A stretch of 64,000 bases of DNA from an uncultured Lachnospiraceae bacterium (GTDB taxonomy: Bacteria > Bacillota > Clostridia > Lachnospirales > Lachnospiraceae): the NCBI GenBank assembly GCA_934309145.1, contig CAKRCW010000008.1:48656-112655 (forward strand). The letters are read 5' to 3'. The notes beneath the pieces were generated by a model. That model was not told the DNA's origin and did not search any database. It worked only from the letters and a program-made list of their open reading frames with translations. This document shows positions 9,126 to 17,276 of the stretch, piece by piece. A program made the position numbers and the translations under genes. Each line of letters opens with the position of its first letter. Positions within the stretch are counted from its first letter, which is position 1.

Positions 9126-10136
9126 TTATTTTATAGAAAATATAACTTTCTGAGTCTCTGTATCATACAGATTATCTCTTGTAACAAGAAAAGTATCGGT
9201 ATATATTTTCTTATCGTTTACTGTTTTTCCCTGATACAGGTTATAGGCATTTTCTATACACAGATAGCCCATTGCAAATGGATTTTGTACTATAAGCCCA
9301 TCTATATATCCTGTCTCAAGCATATCTATGCAGAATCTGTTACTGTCAAATCCATATACCTGAACTCCGCCAGCACATTCTAAATCTTCTATGGCGTAAC
9401 CCACACCTAAGGTTGTCCACTCGTTCATTGTAACAATCACGTTTATTTCGGGGTGTTCTGCAAGCATCTCCTTCGTTCCCTGCTTTGCAGAGGTCACATT
9501 TGATGAAACATTAATAGCATCTATTATATTTATTCTTTTATCAGCAGAAACAGCATCCCTAAAGCCCTGCTCCCTCAATTGTCCATTGTCTGTGCTTGCA
9601 TCAAAATTAACTATTCCTACATTTATTACACCAGCATCCAATTCACGAACAGCGTCCCCCAGTTGTATTCCAGCTGTATAGTTATCTGTTCCAACCTCAA
9701 GATTTATATTGTCTGTATCTACTCCGCTATCTGCAATTATAACCTTTATTCCCATATTCTGGGCACGATTAACATATACCGCCGCATCCTCAGCAGATAT
9801 TGCAGACAAAACAATAACGTCAACGCCATCATTTATAGCCTCTTCAATCATACTGATTTGCGTTTTGGAATCCTCCTCATTAGCTGGTGCAGTTGTATAA
9901 TAATTAATATTAAACTCCTGTGCTGCGGCATCTATTCCATATATAAATTCCTTCCAAAAGCTGGAATCTGATGACTTAGTTATAACAGCTACATCAAGAA
10001 CATGATTATTATCTGCAGCAGAGGGACTCTTTAGACTTAAAACAGCAAGGCATACTGCAATAATAATTGTTACGGCAAGTGCGGCTGCAAGGGCTATTAT
10101 TCTTTTTTTATCATTCTTAAGATGTATTTTACACAT
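9126..10136 (-). CDS. Membrane-anchored sugar-binding protein of a sensory operon
   Basis: 336 aa. One N-terminal membrane anchor (about residues 12-34, no lipobox Cys) is followed by a type I periplasmic-binding domain: DVAVITKSSDSSFWKEFIYG, DGVDVIVLSAISAEDAAVYV, and GIKVIIADSGVDTDN, with EVGTDNYTAGIQLG. Its start shares one base with the kinase stop (TAATG), so it is translationally coupled to the histidine kinase. No permease or ATPase accompanies it, so it probably presents a bound sugar to the kinase rather than importing it. The adjacent mglBAC is the likely target. Confidence 0.85.
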   Translation of the reverse strand: MCKIHLKNDKKRIIALAAALAVTIIIAVCLAVLSLKSPSAADNNHVLDVAVITKSSDSSFWKEFIYGIDAAAQEFNINYYTTAPANEEDSKTQISMIEEAINDGVDVIVLSAISAEDAAVYVNRAQNMGIKVIIADSGVDTDNINLEVGTDNYTAGIQLGDAVRELDAGVINVGIVNFDASTDNGQLREQGFRDAVSADKRINIIDAINVSSNVTSAKQGTKEMLAEHPEINVIVTMNEWTTLGVGYAIEDLECAGGVQVYGFDSNRFCIDMLETGYIDGLIVQNPFAMGYLCIENAYNLYQGKTVNDKKIYTDTFLVTRDNLYDTETQKVIFSIK

Positions 10137-11875
10137 TATCTGACACCGCCTTCCCGACGTGCTTCCTCCTCGGTAAGCTTGGGAATCTTTACTATTACCT
10201 TAGTTCCACAATCAAGCTCACTCTCTATCTTAAGCCCATATTCCTGTCCAAAATATATCTTTAATCTGTCATTAACATTCTTAATTCCAATACCAAACTG
10301 GTCTGACTCATCATGTGCTATTATCTTCTGGCACTGTTCCATGGTCATTCCAACTCCGTTATCCTCTATCTGCATAAGTATATGGTCACCGCCATCTATA
10401 ACTCTTATGTGAATCTCTCCCTCATCATACATTCCCTCAAGTCCGTGTATGATAGAATTTTCCACAATAGGCTGCAGTGTAATTTTATTACAATAATAGT
10501 TCAGAAGTTTTTCATCAACTTCAAAATAATATTCAAACTGTCCCTTAAATCTATAGCTCTGTATTACAAGGTAGCTTCTTACATGATCTAACTCCTTCTC
10601 AATAGGGATGAGCTCCTTACCTTTGCTTATGCTTATTCTAAATAACTTAGCCAATGCACTTACCATAGCTATTGCTTTTTCTGTGTCCTTCTTCTCACAC
10701 ATCCACTGTATTGAATCAAGCGTATTATACAAAAAATGCGGATTAATCTGGGCCTGCAGTGCCTTAAGCTCCGTCTTTCTTAATGTCTTTTCCTCATCAA
10801 CTATATGAACCATAAGCTCCTGTATCTTCATTACCATATGGTCAAACGACTCAGATAAGCTCTCTAATTCATACACTCCGTGTACCGGATTATATTGAAA
10901 TTGCTCTGCATTTTTCTCAAATGCCTTCATAGCAACAGATAACTCCCTTACCGGTCTTGATACACGATTTGACACTATAACAATAAATATTGCAAGTATA
11001 ATAAGTCCGATAATCGCAAATTCTACTACATTCTTATAAATATCCTTTATTCTCTCATTTATCATCTCGTCAACGTAGCTTATTCCGACAACTTTCCAAT
11101 CACTCGAAACTATATTATCTATTGCATATATCTTCTTATCATCCATAGTAATGCCATTATGCATTTCCTTTATGCTGTCTAAATTCTCATTTTTTATTCC
11201 ACTATATATAACCTGTTGTTGAGGATGATAAACAATTTCTCCATTATTGTTTATCACAAAGCAATATCCTCTCTGACCTATACCAACTGAATCTATATAA
11301 GACATCATCGTTGTAAATGAAATATCCATGGATATGTAGACTTCTTTGCCATACAGCTTTGAATATCCCCTTTTTCCAGTAGTTATAACCCATGGATAAT
11401 ATCCTGCAAACATATTCTGTACATGTGGTACAGATATGTTATACTCATCAGAGTCAAATAATTCCGGTAAAAAAGACTGATTATTCTTTTGATTATTCTT
11501 AATCTCATTACCATTTGTTCCGTAACATAATACTTTGCCATTAAGATCATAAACAGCTACTGAAACAACCGATGATCTTACCTTAACAATCGAAGTAATA
11601 TAATCCTTTAACTGTGACTCACTGCGACAATCATCTACCCCGCTTATCACCAGTGCCATATCTCTTTCTATGTCATTTAGGTGTATTGTCATTGCATCAG
11701 ATACAAGAGACACTGCCTGTTCAACGTTAATCTCGGCTGTATCATATAACGCATTCTCATATGACTTTACATATATCGCACATGTAACAAGAATAAAGAA
11801 TAAAAATATTAATATCATTGCAGATGACAAATATACAGTGAGATGAAATGAACGTTTTTTCTTTATCTTTTTCAT
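10136..11875 (-). CDS. YesM/LytS-type sensor histidine kinase
   Basis: 579 aa. Membrane helix near residues 12-33, a large extracellular dCache-like sensor (about 35-285), a second membrane helix (about 287-307), then HAMP. The His_kinase region has the phospho-acceptor motif QINPHFLYNTLDSIQW (about residue 365), and the HATPase domain shows IVENSIIHG, IEDNGVGM and GIGIKNVNDRL. It abuts the response regulator (stop and start codons contiguous) and is coupled to the binding protein downstream, forming a regulator-kinase-binding protein operon. Confidence 0.93.
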   Translation of the reverse strand: MKKIKKKRSFHLTVYLSSAMILIFLFFILVTCAIYVKSYENALYDTAEINVEQAVSLVSDAMTIHLNDIERDMALVISGVDDCRSESQLKDYITSIVKVRSSVVSVAVYDLNGKVLCYGTNGNEIKNNQKNNQSFLPELFDSDEYNISVPHVQNMFAGYYPWVITTGKRGYSKLYGKEVYISMDISFTTMMSYIDSVGIGQRGYCFVINNNGEIVYHPQQQVIYSGIKNENLDSIKEMHNGITMDDKKIYAIDNIVSSDWKVVGISYVDEMINERIKDIYKNVVEFAIIGLIILAIFIVIVSNRVSRPVRELSVAMKAFEKNAEQFQYNPVHGVYELESLSESFDHMVMKIQELMVHIVDEEKTLRKTELKALQAQINPHFLYNTLDSIQWMCEKKDTEKAIAMVSALAKLFRISISKGKELIPIEKELDHVRSYLVIQSYRFKGQFEYYFEVDEKLLNYYCNKITLQPIVENSIIHGLEGMYDEGEIHIRVIDGGDHILMQIEDNGVGMTMEQCQKIIAHDESDQFGIGIKNVNDRLKIYFGQEYGLKIESELDCGTKVIVKIPKLTEEEARREGGVR

Positions 11876-13450
11876 TTATACATTTCCCCTCTTCAAATCC
11901 TCTCGCATCTTCTTAGGAGATACCCCATAATATTTTTTAAAGCTATAGCTGAAATAATGATTATCAGAAAAGCCACATTCTAAAGCAATCTCAAGTATCT
12001 TCTTTGTAGAATACATAATTGCCTCCTTGGCTACCTCCATACGCTTAGCAGTAAGAAGATTTATGAAGCTTTCCCCCTTGCCTTTCTTTATCAGACTACT
12101 CAAATAACTCGGAGTAAGGTGCAGCCTGTCACTTATTACTGTGAGACTTAAAGTCTCATCACCGTACTCACTGTCTATAATACTTACAACTTCCTCGCAT
12201 ATAGCTTGTGAATTTGTCTTTCTTTGCTCTACAATAATACGCTTTGCCATCGTAGCAAATTCTTTCAAATCCTCCTTAGAACGTTTCTTCATGATACGAG
12301 CCATCTGCTCATCCTTGTTAAATACAGTGTCTACAAGTCTTTCAGCCTCATCTACACTTGTAAAGCCCTTGATAGTCTCGTAAATGGCAACCATAAGCTC
12401 GCTGCCTAATAATCCATGATCAAGCTCTCCTTCAAGATATATCTTGTCTATAAATTCACAGAGCTTATCTTCGTCCTCAGTCTTAAGGATACGAAGCAAA
12501 TCATCTATTGTGTCAGTCACATGTATCTGCTTCTCTGCAATTTTACGCTCATGGTCAGATATATATACTATTCCATTTTTTTCATGCTCCATGTAATCAT
12601 GTGCATCCACAGCCTCATAGTATGCAAGTCTTGTTCTCGTCAGATCATCATATACATTGCTTACTCCTACCTTTGTATCATATCCAAATATTTTGGCAAC
12701 AGTCTGACATATTTCCTTAGGAAAAAGTGCCATATATCTCTTTAGCTCACGTTCCATCTGAGCTGCAATGGTTATAATACTGCCATTGGTAAATATACTT
12801 ATGCTGTGAACATATTTTCCAAGTATTGAATTAACTAAAGTAATATATCTATCGTCTGTAACGTTATTTCCCTCATCATCATAAACATTCACAGTCTGGA
12901 TTATATAGTGTGTTGGTTCTTCGTGGTTCTTTCTCAGACCATTATCATAGGCACGCTCATCTAAGTCGTTATTATCTTCCATAAGCATTGAATATAAAAA
13001 CAGCTTACTCCGATACTCAAGGTTCAGCTTATCAAAATCATGAGGACTTCTGTAATGCTTTAGCTCATTAACCCTCGCATCCATCTTTTCGCGTATCTTT
13101 AGCATTTCCTCGCGAAGCTCATTAGCGGACACAGGTTTAAGAATATAACTTATTATGTTATACTGAATTGCCTGCTTTGCGTACTCAAAATCATCAAAAC
13201 CACTTATAAATGCTATGTTCATGGCAGGACTTATCTCTCTTGCACTTCTCGCTAAGTCTATTCCTGACAAAAATGGCATTTTTATATCGGTTAACAGCAA
13301 GTCTGGGTTAAGTTTTTCTACAAGCTCAAGTGCCTCCACTCCATTCTCTGCCTCACCAACAACACGAAAGCCTATAGATTCCCAATCAACAGTCTGTACA
13401 AGTGCTTCGCGAAGTTCTGCCTCATCATCTGCAATTATCATCGTATACAT
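11876..13450 (-). CDS. YesN-type response regulator with AraC DNA-binding domain
   Basis: 524 aa. N-terminal receiver domain with acidic pair DDE (about residues 8-10), phospho-acceptor Asp in LLLTDIKMPFLSG (about 55) and conserved Lys in YILKPVS (about 105). A long middle region of unassigned function follows. The C-terminal AraC/XylS double helix-turn-helix (about 420-520) includes LHLTPSYLSSLIKKG and ALECGFSDNHYFSYSFKKYYGVSP. It is expected to activate sugar uptake genes on signal from the adjacent kinase. RBS AAGGGGTG; only 25 bases separate it from the reductase gene upstream. Confidence 0.93.
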   Translation of the reverse strand: MYTMIIADDEAELREALVQTVDWESIGFRVVGEAENGVEALELVEKLNPDLLLTDIKMPFLSGIDLARSAREISPAMNIAFISGFDDFEYAKQAIQYNIISYILKPVSANELREEMLKIREKMDARVNELKHYRSPHDFDKLNLEYRSKLFLYSMLMEDNNDLDERAYDNGLRKNHEEPTHYIIQTVNVYDDEGNNVTDDRYITLVNSILGKYVHSISIFTNGSIITIAAQMERELKRYMALFPKEICQTVAKIFGYDTKVGVSNVYDDLTRTRLAYYEAVDAHDYMEHEKNGIVYISDHERKIAEKQIHVTDTIDDLLRILKTEDEDKLCEFIDKIYLEGELDHGLLGSELMVAIYETIKGFTSVDEAERLVDTVFNKDEQMARIMKKRSKEDLKEFATMAKRIIVEQRKTNSQAICEEVVSIIDSEYGDETLSLTVISDRLHLTPSYLSSLIKKGKGESFINLLTAKRMEVAKEAIMYSTKKILEIALECGFSDNHYFSYSFKKYYGVSPKKMREDLKRGNV

Positions 13451-13475
13451 TATATTCCCACCCCTTAATACAAAT

Positions 13476-14465
13476 CTATTGCACTATGTCATCTATCTTT
13501 TTAAGCTCCTCTGCTTTAAATGTAGTATTGTCAAGTGCTTTTATATTATCCAATATCTGTGCTGACTTAGAAGCTCCTATTAACACAGTGGTTACTATTC
13601 CATCTCTTAATGTCCATGCAAGTGCCATCTCAGCTAAGGTCTGGCCTCTCTCGGCTGCAATATCATTTAGTGCTCTTATCTGGGAAAGTTTTTCCGCAGT
13701 AATCGCATTTTCCTTTAAAAATCTTCCATCAGTTCGTATTCTGCTATCTTCTGGAATACCATTCAGATATCTGTTGGTGAGCATTCCCTGTGCAAGAGGA
13801 CTAAATGCAATAATTCCCTTGTTAAGCTTAGCTGCCATATCCTTCAATCCATTTTTCTCTATAGTTCTGTCAAATATAGAATAGCGATTCTGATTAATTA
13901 TAAATGGGCAATGGAGCTCATCTAATTTTTTTGTTGCTTCAAGGAGTGTAGGTCCATCATAATTAGATAAACCAACGTACAAAGCCTTTCCACTGTTTAC
14001 TGCGTGAGCAAGTGCTCCCATTGTCTCCTCTAATGGTGTATCCTTGTCCATTCTGTGATGATAGAATATATCTACATATTCAAGACCCATTCTCTTTAAG
14101 CTCTGATCCAGACTTGCAAGAAGATATTTTCTGCTGCCCCAGTTACCATAAGGGCCATCCCACATCTCGTATCCTGCCTTGGTACTTATAACCATCTCAT
14201 CACGATAGGGACGGAAATTCTCCTTAAGTATACGTCCAAAGTTAATCTCTGCACTTCCAGGCTCTGGTCCATAGTTATTGGCAAGGTCAAAATGTGTAAT
14301 TCCATTGTCAAATGCTGTGAAACACATTTCCTTCATATTCTGATATGATGATGTATCGCCAAAATTATGCCATAAACCAAGTGACACGCCTGGCAGCTTC
14401 AAGCCACTGTTTCCTGTATTATAATATTTCATTGTATTATATCGTTCTTCTGATGCCTTGTACAT
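13476..14465 (-). CDS. Aldo/keto reductase
   Basis: 329 aa, full length for the AKR14/YghZ-type (glyceraldehyde 3-phosphate/methylglyoxal reductase-like) group. NADPH-dependent (alpha/beta)8 barrel with the catalytic tetrad visible: Asp in HFDLANNYGP, Tyr in the same segment, Lys in STKAGYEMWDGPYG and His in IFYHHRMD. The C-terminal cofactor loop is VLIGASKSAQI. RBS AAGGAGG lies 7 bases before this ATG. It precedes the regulator-kinase-binding protein genes on the same strand and may be co-transcribed; a role in sugar aldehyde handling is plausible but inferred. Confidence 0.9.
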   Translation of the reverse strand: MYKASEERYNTMKYYNTGNSGLKLPGVSLGLWHNFGDTSSYQNMKEMCFTAFDNGITHFDLANNYGPEPGSAEINFGRILKENFRPYRDEMVISTKAGYEMWDGPYGNWGSRKYLLASLDQSLKRMGLEYVDIFYHHRMDKDTPLEETMGALAHAVNSGKALYVGLSNYDGPTLLEATKKLDELHCPFIINQNRYSIFDRTIEKNGLKDMAAKLNKGIIAFSPLAQGMLTNRYLNGIPEDSRIRTDGRFLKENAITAEKLSQIRALNDIAAERGQTLAEMALAWTLRDGIVTTVLIGASKSAQILDNIKALDNTTFKAEELKKIDDIVQ

Positions 14466-14488
14466 AATAAAACCTCCTTAATTCAGGG

Positions 14489-14520
14489 TAAAATATTTAC
14501 CAATATTGCAAAATATTTTA
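14489..14520. promoter_or_regulatory. Inverted repeat, candidate operator for the aldo/keto reductase
   Basis: TAAAATATTT (14489-14498) and AAATATTTTA (14511-14520) form a perfect 10-bp inverted repeat with a 12-base gap just downstream of the promoter -10 box. Position suits a repressor site or leader hairpin. AT-only sequence makes chance more likely. Confidence 0.35.
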
Positions 14521-14524
14521 CTTG

Positions 14525-14553
14525 ATTATAACATCCTTACATTACCAAGGCAA
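14525..14553 (-). promoter_or_regulatory. Promoter of the aldo/keto reductase gene
   Basis: Minus-strand TTGCCT (14548-14553), 17 bases, TATAAT (14525-14530) with TG at the extended -10 position. Confidence 0.6.
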
Positions 14554-14562
14554 CAATTAAAT

Positions 14563-14598
14563 AAAAAAAGAGCCATCAGCCTTAAACTGATGACTCTT
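14563..14598 (-). terminator. Terminator after rpsR
   Basis: Stem 14568-14572 + 14574-14579 pairs with 14587-14592 + 14594-14598 (one mismatch), followed on the minus strand by a U-run (complement of 14563-14569). Confidence 0.85.
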
Positions 14599-14610
14599 AA
14601 AACCATCTTA

Positions 14611-14883
14611 TTAATCAACTACATATGGCATAATTGCAACGTGTCTAGCTCTCTTTATAGCTACTGTAAGAGCTCTCTGATGCTTAGCACAGTTACCTGT
14701 AATTCTTCTAGGAAGAATCTTGCCTCTCTCAGAGATATATCTCTTAAGCTTATTCACGTCTTTATAGTCAATAACAGAATTCTTGTCTGCACAGAATACG
14801 CAAACTTTTTTTCTTCTACGAATTGGTCTTCTCTTCATAGGAGCGTCTGCACGATCGCTCTTCTCTGTCTTATTATAAGCCAT
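14611..14883 (-). CDS. rpsR: Ribosomal protein S18
   Basis: 90 aa. Contains the S18 core: RRKKVCVFCADKN, IDYKDVNKLKRYISERGKI, PRRITGNCAKHQRALTVAIK and RARHVAIMPYV. A 25-residue basic extension precedes the core, which is common in clostridia. Third gene of rpsF-ssb-rpsR, directly before the operon terminator. The CxxC-type cysteine in VCVFCADK is retained, suggesting a zinc-type S18. Confidence 0.97.
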   Translation of the reverse strand: MAYNKTEKSDRADAPMKRRPIRRRKKVCVFCADKNSVIDYKDVNKLKRYISERGKILPRRITGNCAKHQRALTVAIKRARHVAIMPYVVD

Positions 14884-14901
14884 TTTATTTACCCTCCATT
14901 T

Positions 14902-15342
14902 TTACTTAAATGGTAAATCGTCCTTCGCAGTATCCGGTATGTTCATAAATCCCTCAGCACTTGCACCGCTTGGTATCGGTCTGCTCTCGCCATAGTTTCC
15001 ACTTCCTGAAGCAGCCTTGCTCTCAGCAAACTCCTGCTCCTCAACTACTACATCTGTTGTGTATACTTTATTGCCATCCTTGTTAGTGTAGCTTCCTGTC
15101 TGGATTCTACCTGTAAGGGCAATCTTAGTACCTTTCTTAAGATATTTTTCAGCGAACTCTCCCTGTCTGCCAAATGCCACACAAGAAATGAAGTCAGCAG
15201 TCTGATCATCACCTGCATCTCTTCTCTGAAATCTTCTATCAACAGCTATTGTATATCTTGCTATAGCCATCGGCTCTGCAGCCTGTGTATATCTGACATC
15301 CGGATCTCTGGTCAAACGTCCCATTAAAATTACTTTGTTCAT
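14902..15342 (-). CDS. ssb: Single-stranded DNA-binding protein
   Basis: 146 aa. OB-fold N-terminus (MNKVILMGRLTRDPDVRYT, IDFISCVAFGRQGEFAEKYL-type core, KGTKIALTGRIQTGSYTNKD) and a flexible linker. The tail is acidic, DTAKDDLPFK; the usual DDDIPF end here carries one extra lysine. It binds ssDNA in replication and repair. Lies between rpsF and rpsR as in most Firmicutes. Confidence 0.96.
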   Translation of the reverse strand: MNKVILMGRLTRDPDVRYTQAAEPMAIARYTIAVDRRFQRRDAGDDQTADFISCVAFGRQGEFAEKYLKKGTKIALTGRIQTGSYTNKDGNKVYTTDVVVEEQEFAESKAASGSGNYGESRPIPSGASAEGFMNIPDTAKDDLPFK

Positions 15343-15363
15343 ATAGTAACCCTCCTATCGAAA

Positions 15364-15654
15364 TTACTCTGCGTCCTGTCTTACGCAAAGATATCTGATA
15401 ACAGATTCCATGATACGAACATTAGCTTCTATCTGAGCAGGACTGTCAGCATTACCGTCGAACTGGATGAAGTAATAATAGCCTTCTTTCATCTTCTGAA
15501 TCTCGTAAGCTAATCTCTTCTTACCCCAGTCATCAACGTTAGTAATGGTACCACCAGCCTTCTCGATAATAGCCTTAGCTTTCTCGACTGCTGCTGTTCT
15601 GGCATCATCATCAATCTTTGCACTAACAACCAACGCTAATTCATACTTGTTCAT
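15364..15654 (-). CDS. rpsF: Ribosomal protein S6
   Basis: 96 aa from ATG at 15654, where MNKYELALVVSAKIDDDAR begins the family sequence and AAGGAGG lies 8 bases upstream; a longer open frame upstream is leader RNA. Other S6 hallmarks are GGTITNVDDWGKKRLAYEI, GYYYFIQFDGN and ESVIRYLCVRQ. First gene of rpsF-ssb-rpsR; S6 and S18 form a dimer on 16S rRNA. Confidence 0.97.
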   Translation of the reverse strand: MNKYELALVVSAKIDDDARTAAVEKAKAIIEKAGGTITNVDDWGKKRLAYEIQKMKEGYYYFIQFDGNADSPAQIEANVRIMESVIRYLCVRQDAE

Positions 15655-15695
15655 GTATTGCACCTCCTTATGGTCTAATGGCCTTCGGCTTAACC
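15655..15695 (-). promoter_or_regulatory. Candidate S6:S18 autoregulatory leader of rpsF
   Basis: The minus-strand leader holds TTCGG-TTAAG-CCGAA (complement of 15682-15696 region) followed by GGCCATTAGACC and AAGGAGG, with CCTT upstream able to pair with the ribosome site. rpsF leaders in many bacteria bind the S6:S18 dimer through a CCG-containing structured RNA. Resemblance is by eye; the exact motif was not verified. Confidence 0.35.
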
Positions 15696-15734
15696 GAAAG
15701 CAAGGAATATATAAAAAATATATCACAGAGTTAG

Positions 15735-15763
15735 ATATTATCATATAAAGAGATAATTGGCAA
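15735..15763 (-). promoter_or_regulatory. Promoter of rpsF-ssb-rpsR
   Basis: Minus-strand TTGCCA (15758-15763), 17 bases, TAATAT (15735-15740), about 80 bases before rpsF. Confidence 0.6.
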
Positions 15764-15896
15764 GCATTTTTTATCATAATTTGTATATATTTTTCGTTTT
15801 ATTTTACAATACAATATGTTATAATTTCAACATAATTTATTTGTTATCTGCGTATTTAATATATGGACGAATGAAGAAAAGTGAGGGATAATAATT

Positions 15897-17141
15897 ATGG
15901 TAATTGGGGGCCGTGCAAAATTATTATTAGACAATGATTTCACAATACTTGAAGGTGACGATGGTTTTTACGCTCTGTCGGGATATACAAAAAACGAATT
16001 TATATCCCTGTGCAAAAACAAATGCAAGAATAACATGCAGGGCATGGATCACCATCTTCTTCTGGAACAGATAGAAAAAAATCCTGACATCAACGAGATG
16101 GAATTCCGTATCTACACTAAGAACCATGATTTAAGATGGATAAATGGAAAGTATGAGATTGTAGGATATCAGGAGAATATCCCTATAATTGAGGGATTAT
16201 TCTGCGACATAACCCACTTCAAGAATCAACAGTATGAAACTTCAGTTATATTAGATAACATCCCTGGTGCAATTGTAAAATACCTTATAAATGATAATCT
16301 TGACATCATTGAAGCCAACAGTAAATTCTATGAGCTGTTCGGAACAACTCCCACTGACTATGTAAATGGCTCTATTGCCAGATTTTCCGAGGCAAAGAAA
16401 AAGCAGACTATCGAAATAATGAAAAAAAATGCATACGCCCAGAAAGATATAACTCTGGAATATAAAACTCCTAACAAAAAGACAGGGGAAGATGTATGGA
16501 TTCACTGGGAAGGAAAATATATGGGTATGCGGGATGGTTATCCTGTATATTTAGCTGTATTAATTGACATAACTGACAGGAAACGCCTTGAGAATGAGCT
16601 TAGGATTGCCAAGGATTTATATAACTATGCTGACGATTTGATTGAGATGGCAAATAAAGATCCTCTCACAGGTATTGATAACAGAGGTTCGTTCCGTTCT
16701 AAAGTAGAAACCTTCAGAAGAAGCAAGTCATGTTCCGACAGCTATGCTCTGCTTATGTTAGATATAGATGGTTTTAAGAATGTAAATGACACTTGCGGTC
16801 ATCTCTTTGGCGATAAGGTACTATGTCAGGTAACTGCCATTTTAAACGAGCACATAAGCAGCAATCTGCTGATTGGTCGTTTCGGCGGCGACGAATTTCT
16901 TATATTTGTAAAACACACCAATTATGACGATCTTTGTGCTCTTGCCAGAGACATCAATACCAAGATATCATGCATTGACGTAGGCAAGGCCGAACATATA
17001 AGCGGAAGTATAGGCGGCATCCTGACAACAGATATTATATCTAACTATAACAGGCTGCTACAGACAGCAGACGAAGCACTATATGAGGTTAAAACATCCG
17101 GCAAAAATAACTATAATATAAAAACATCATTATCTGTATAA
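15897..17141 (+). CDS. PAS-domain diguanylate cyclase
   Basis: 414 aa, no membrane segment. Two PAS-like domains (about residues 5-110 and 115-230; GLFCDITHFKN and AVLIDITDRKRLENEL end the two) lead into a short coiled linker and a GGDEF domain (about 250-410). The active site is intact: DPLTGIDNRGSF, LLMLDIDGFKNVND and RFGGDEFLIFV. The allosteric RxxD site five residues before GGDEF is absent, so product inhibition is probably missing. It should make cyclic di-GMP in response to a cytoplasmic signal. Stand-alone gene with its own terminator. Confidence 0.9.
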   Translation: MVIGGRAKLLLDNDFTILEGDDGFYALSGYTKNEFISLCKNKCKNNMQGMDHHLLLEQIEKNPDINEMEFRIYTKNHDLRWINGKYEIVGYQENIPIIEGLFCDITHFKNQQYETSVILDNIPGAIVKYLINDNLDIIEANSKFYELFGTTPTDYVNGSIARFSEAKKKQTIEIMKKNAYAQKDITLEYKTPNKKTGEDVWIHWEGKYMGMRDGYPVYLAVLIDITDRKRLENELRIAKDLYNYADDLIEMANKDPLTGIDNRGSFRSKVETFRRSKSCSDSYALLMLDIDGFKNVNDTCGHLFGDKVLCQVTAILNEHISSNLLIGRFGGDEFLIFVKHTNYDDLCALARDINTKISCIDVGKAEHISGSIGGILTTDIISNYNRLLQTADEALYEVKTSGKNNYNIKTSLSV

Positions 17142-17198
17142 ATAAAACATCTAAATACAGACAATATAATATAACATAATTTTTATTAAACTAATAAG

Positions 17199-17240
17199 GA
17201 CTTGGCACTAGTTTAAACAACTAATGCCAAGTCTCTTTTT
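17199..17240 (+). terminator. Terminator of the PAS-GGDEF gene
   Basis: A 9-bp stem (17199-17207 with 17225-17233), extended by 5 more pairs after one mismatch, is followed by TCTTTTT. Confidence 0.88.
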
Positions 17241-17276
17241 ATCTTAATATAAACTATATATTACTCCTATATATTG

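Noticed and set aside
15655..15777. Longer rpsF reading frame upstream of 15654
   Set aside because: No ribosome site and no S6 similarity; the region holds the leader and promoter.
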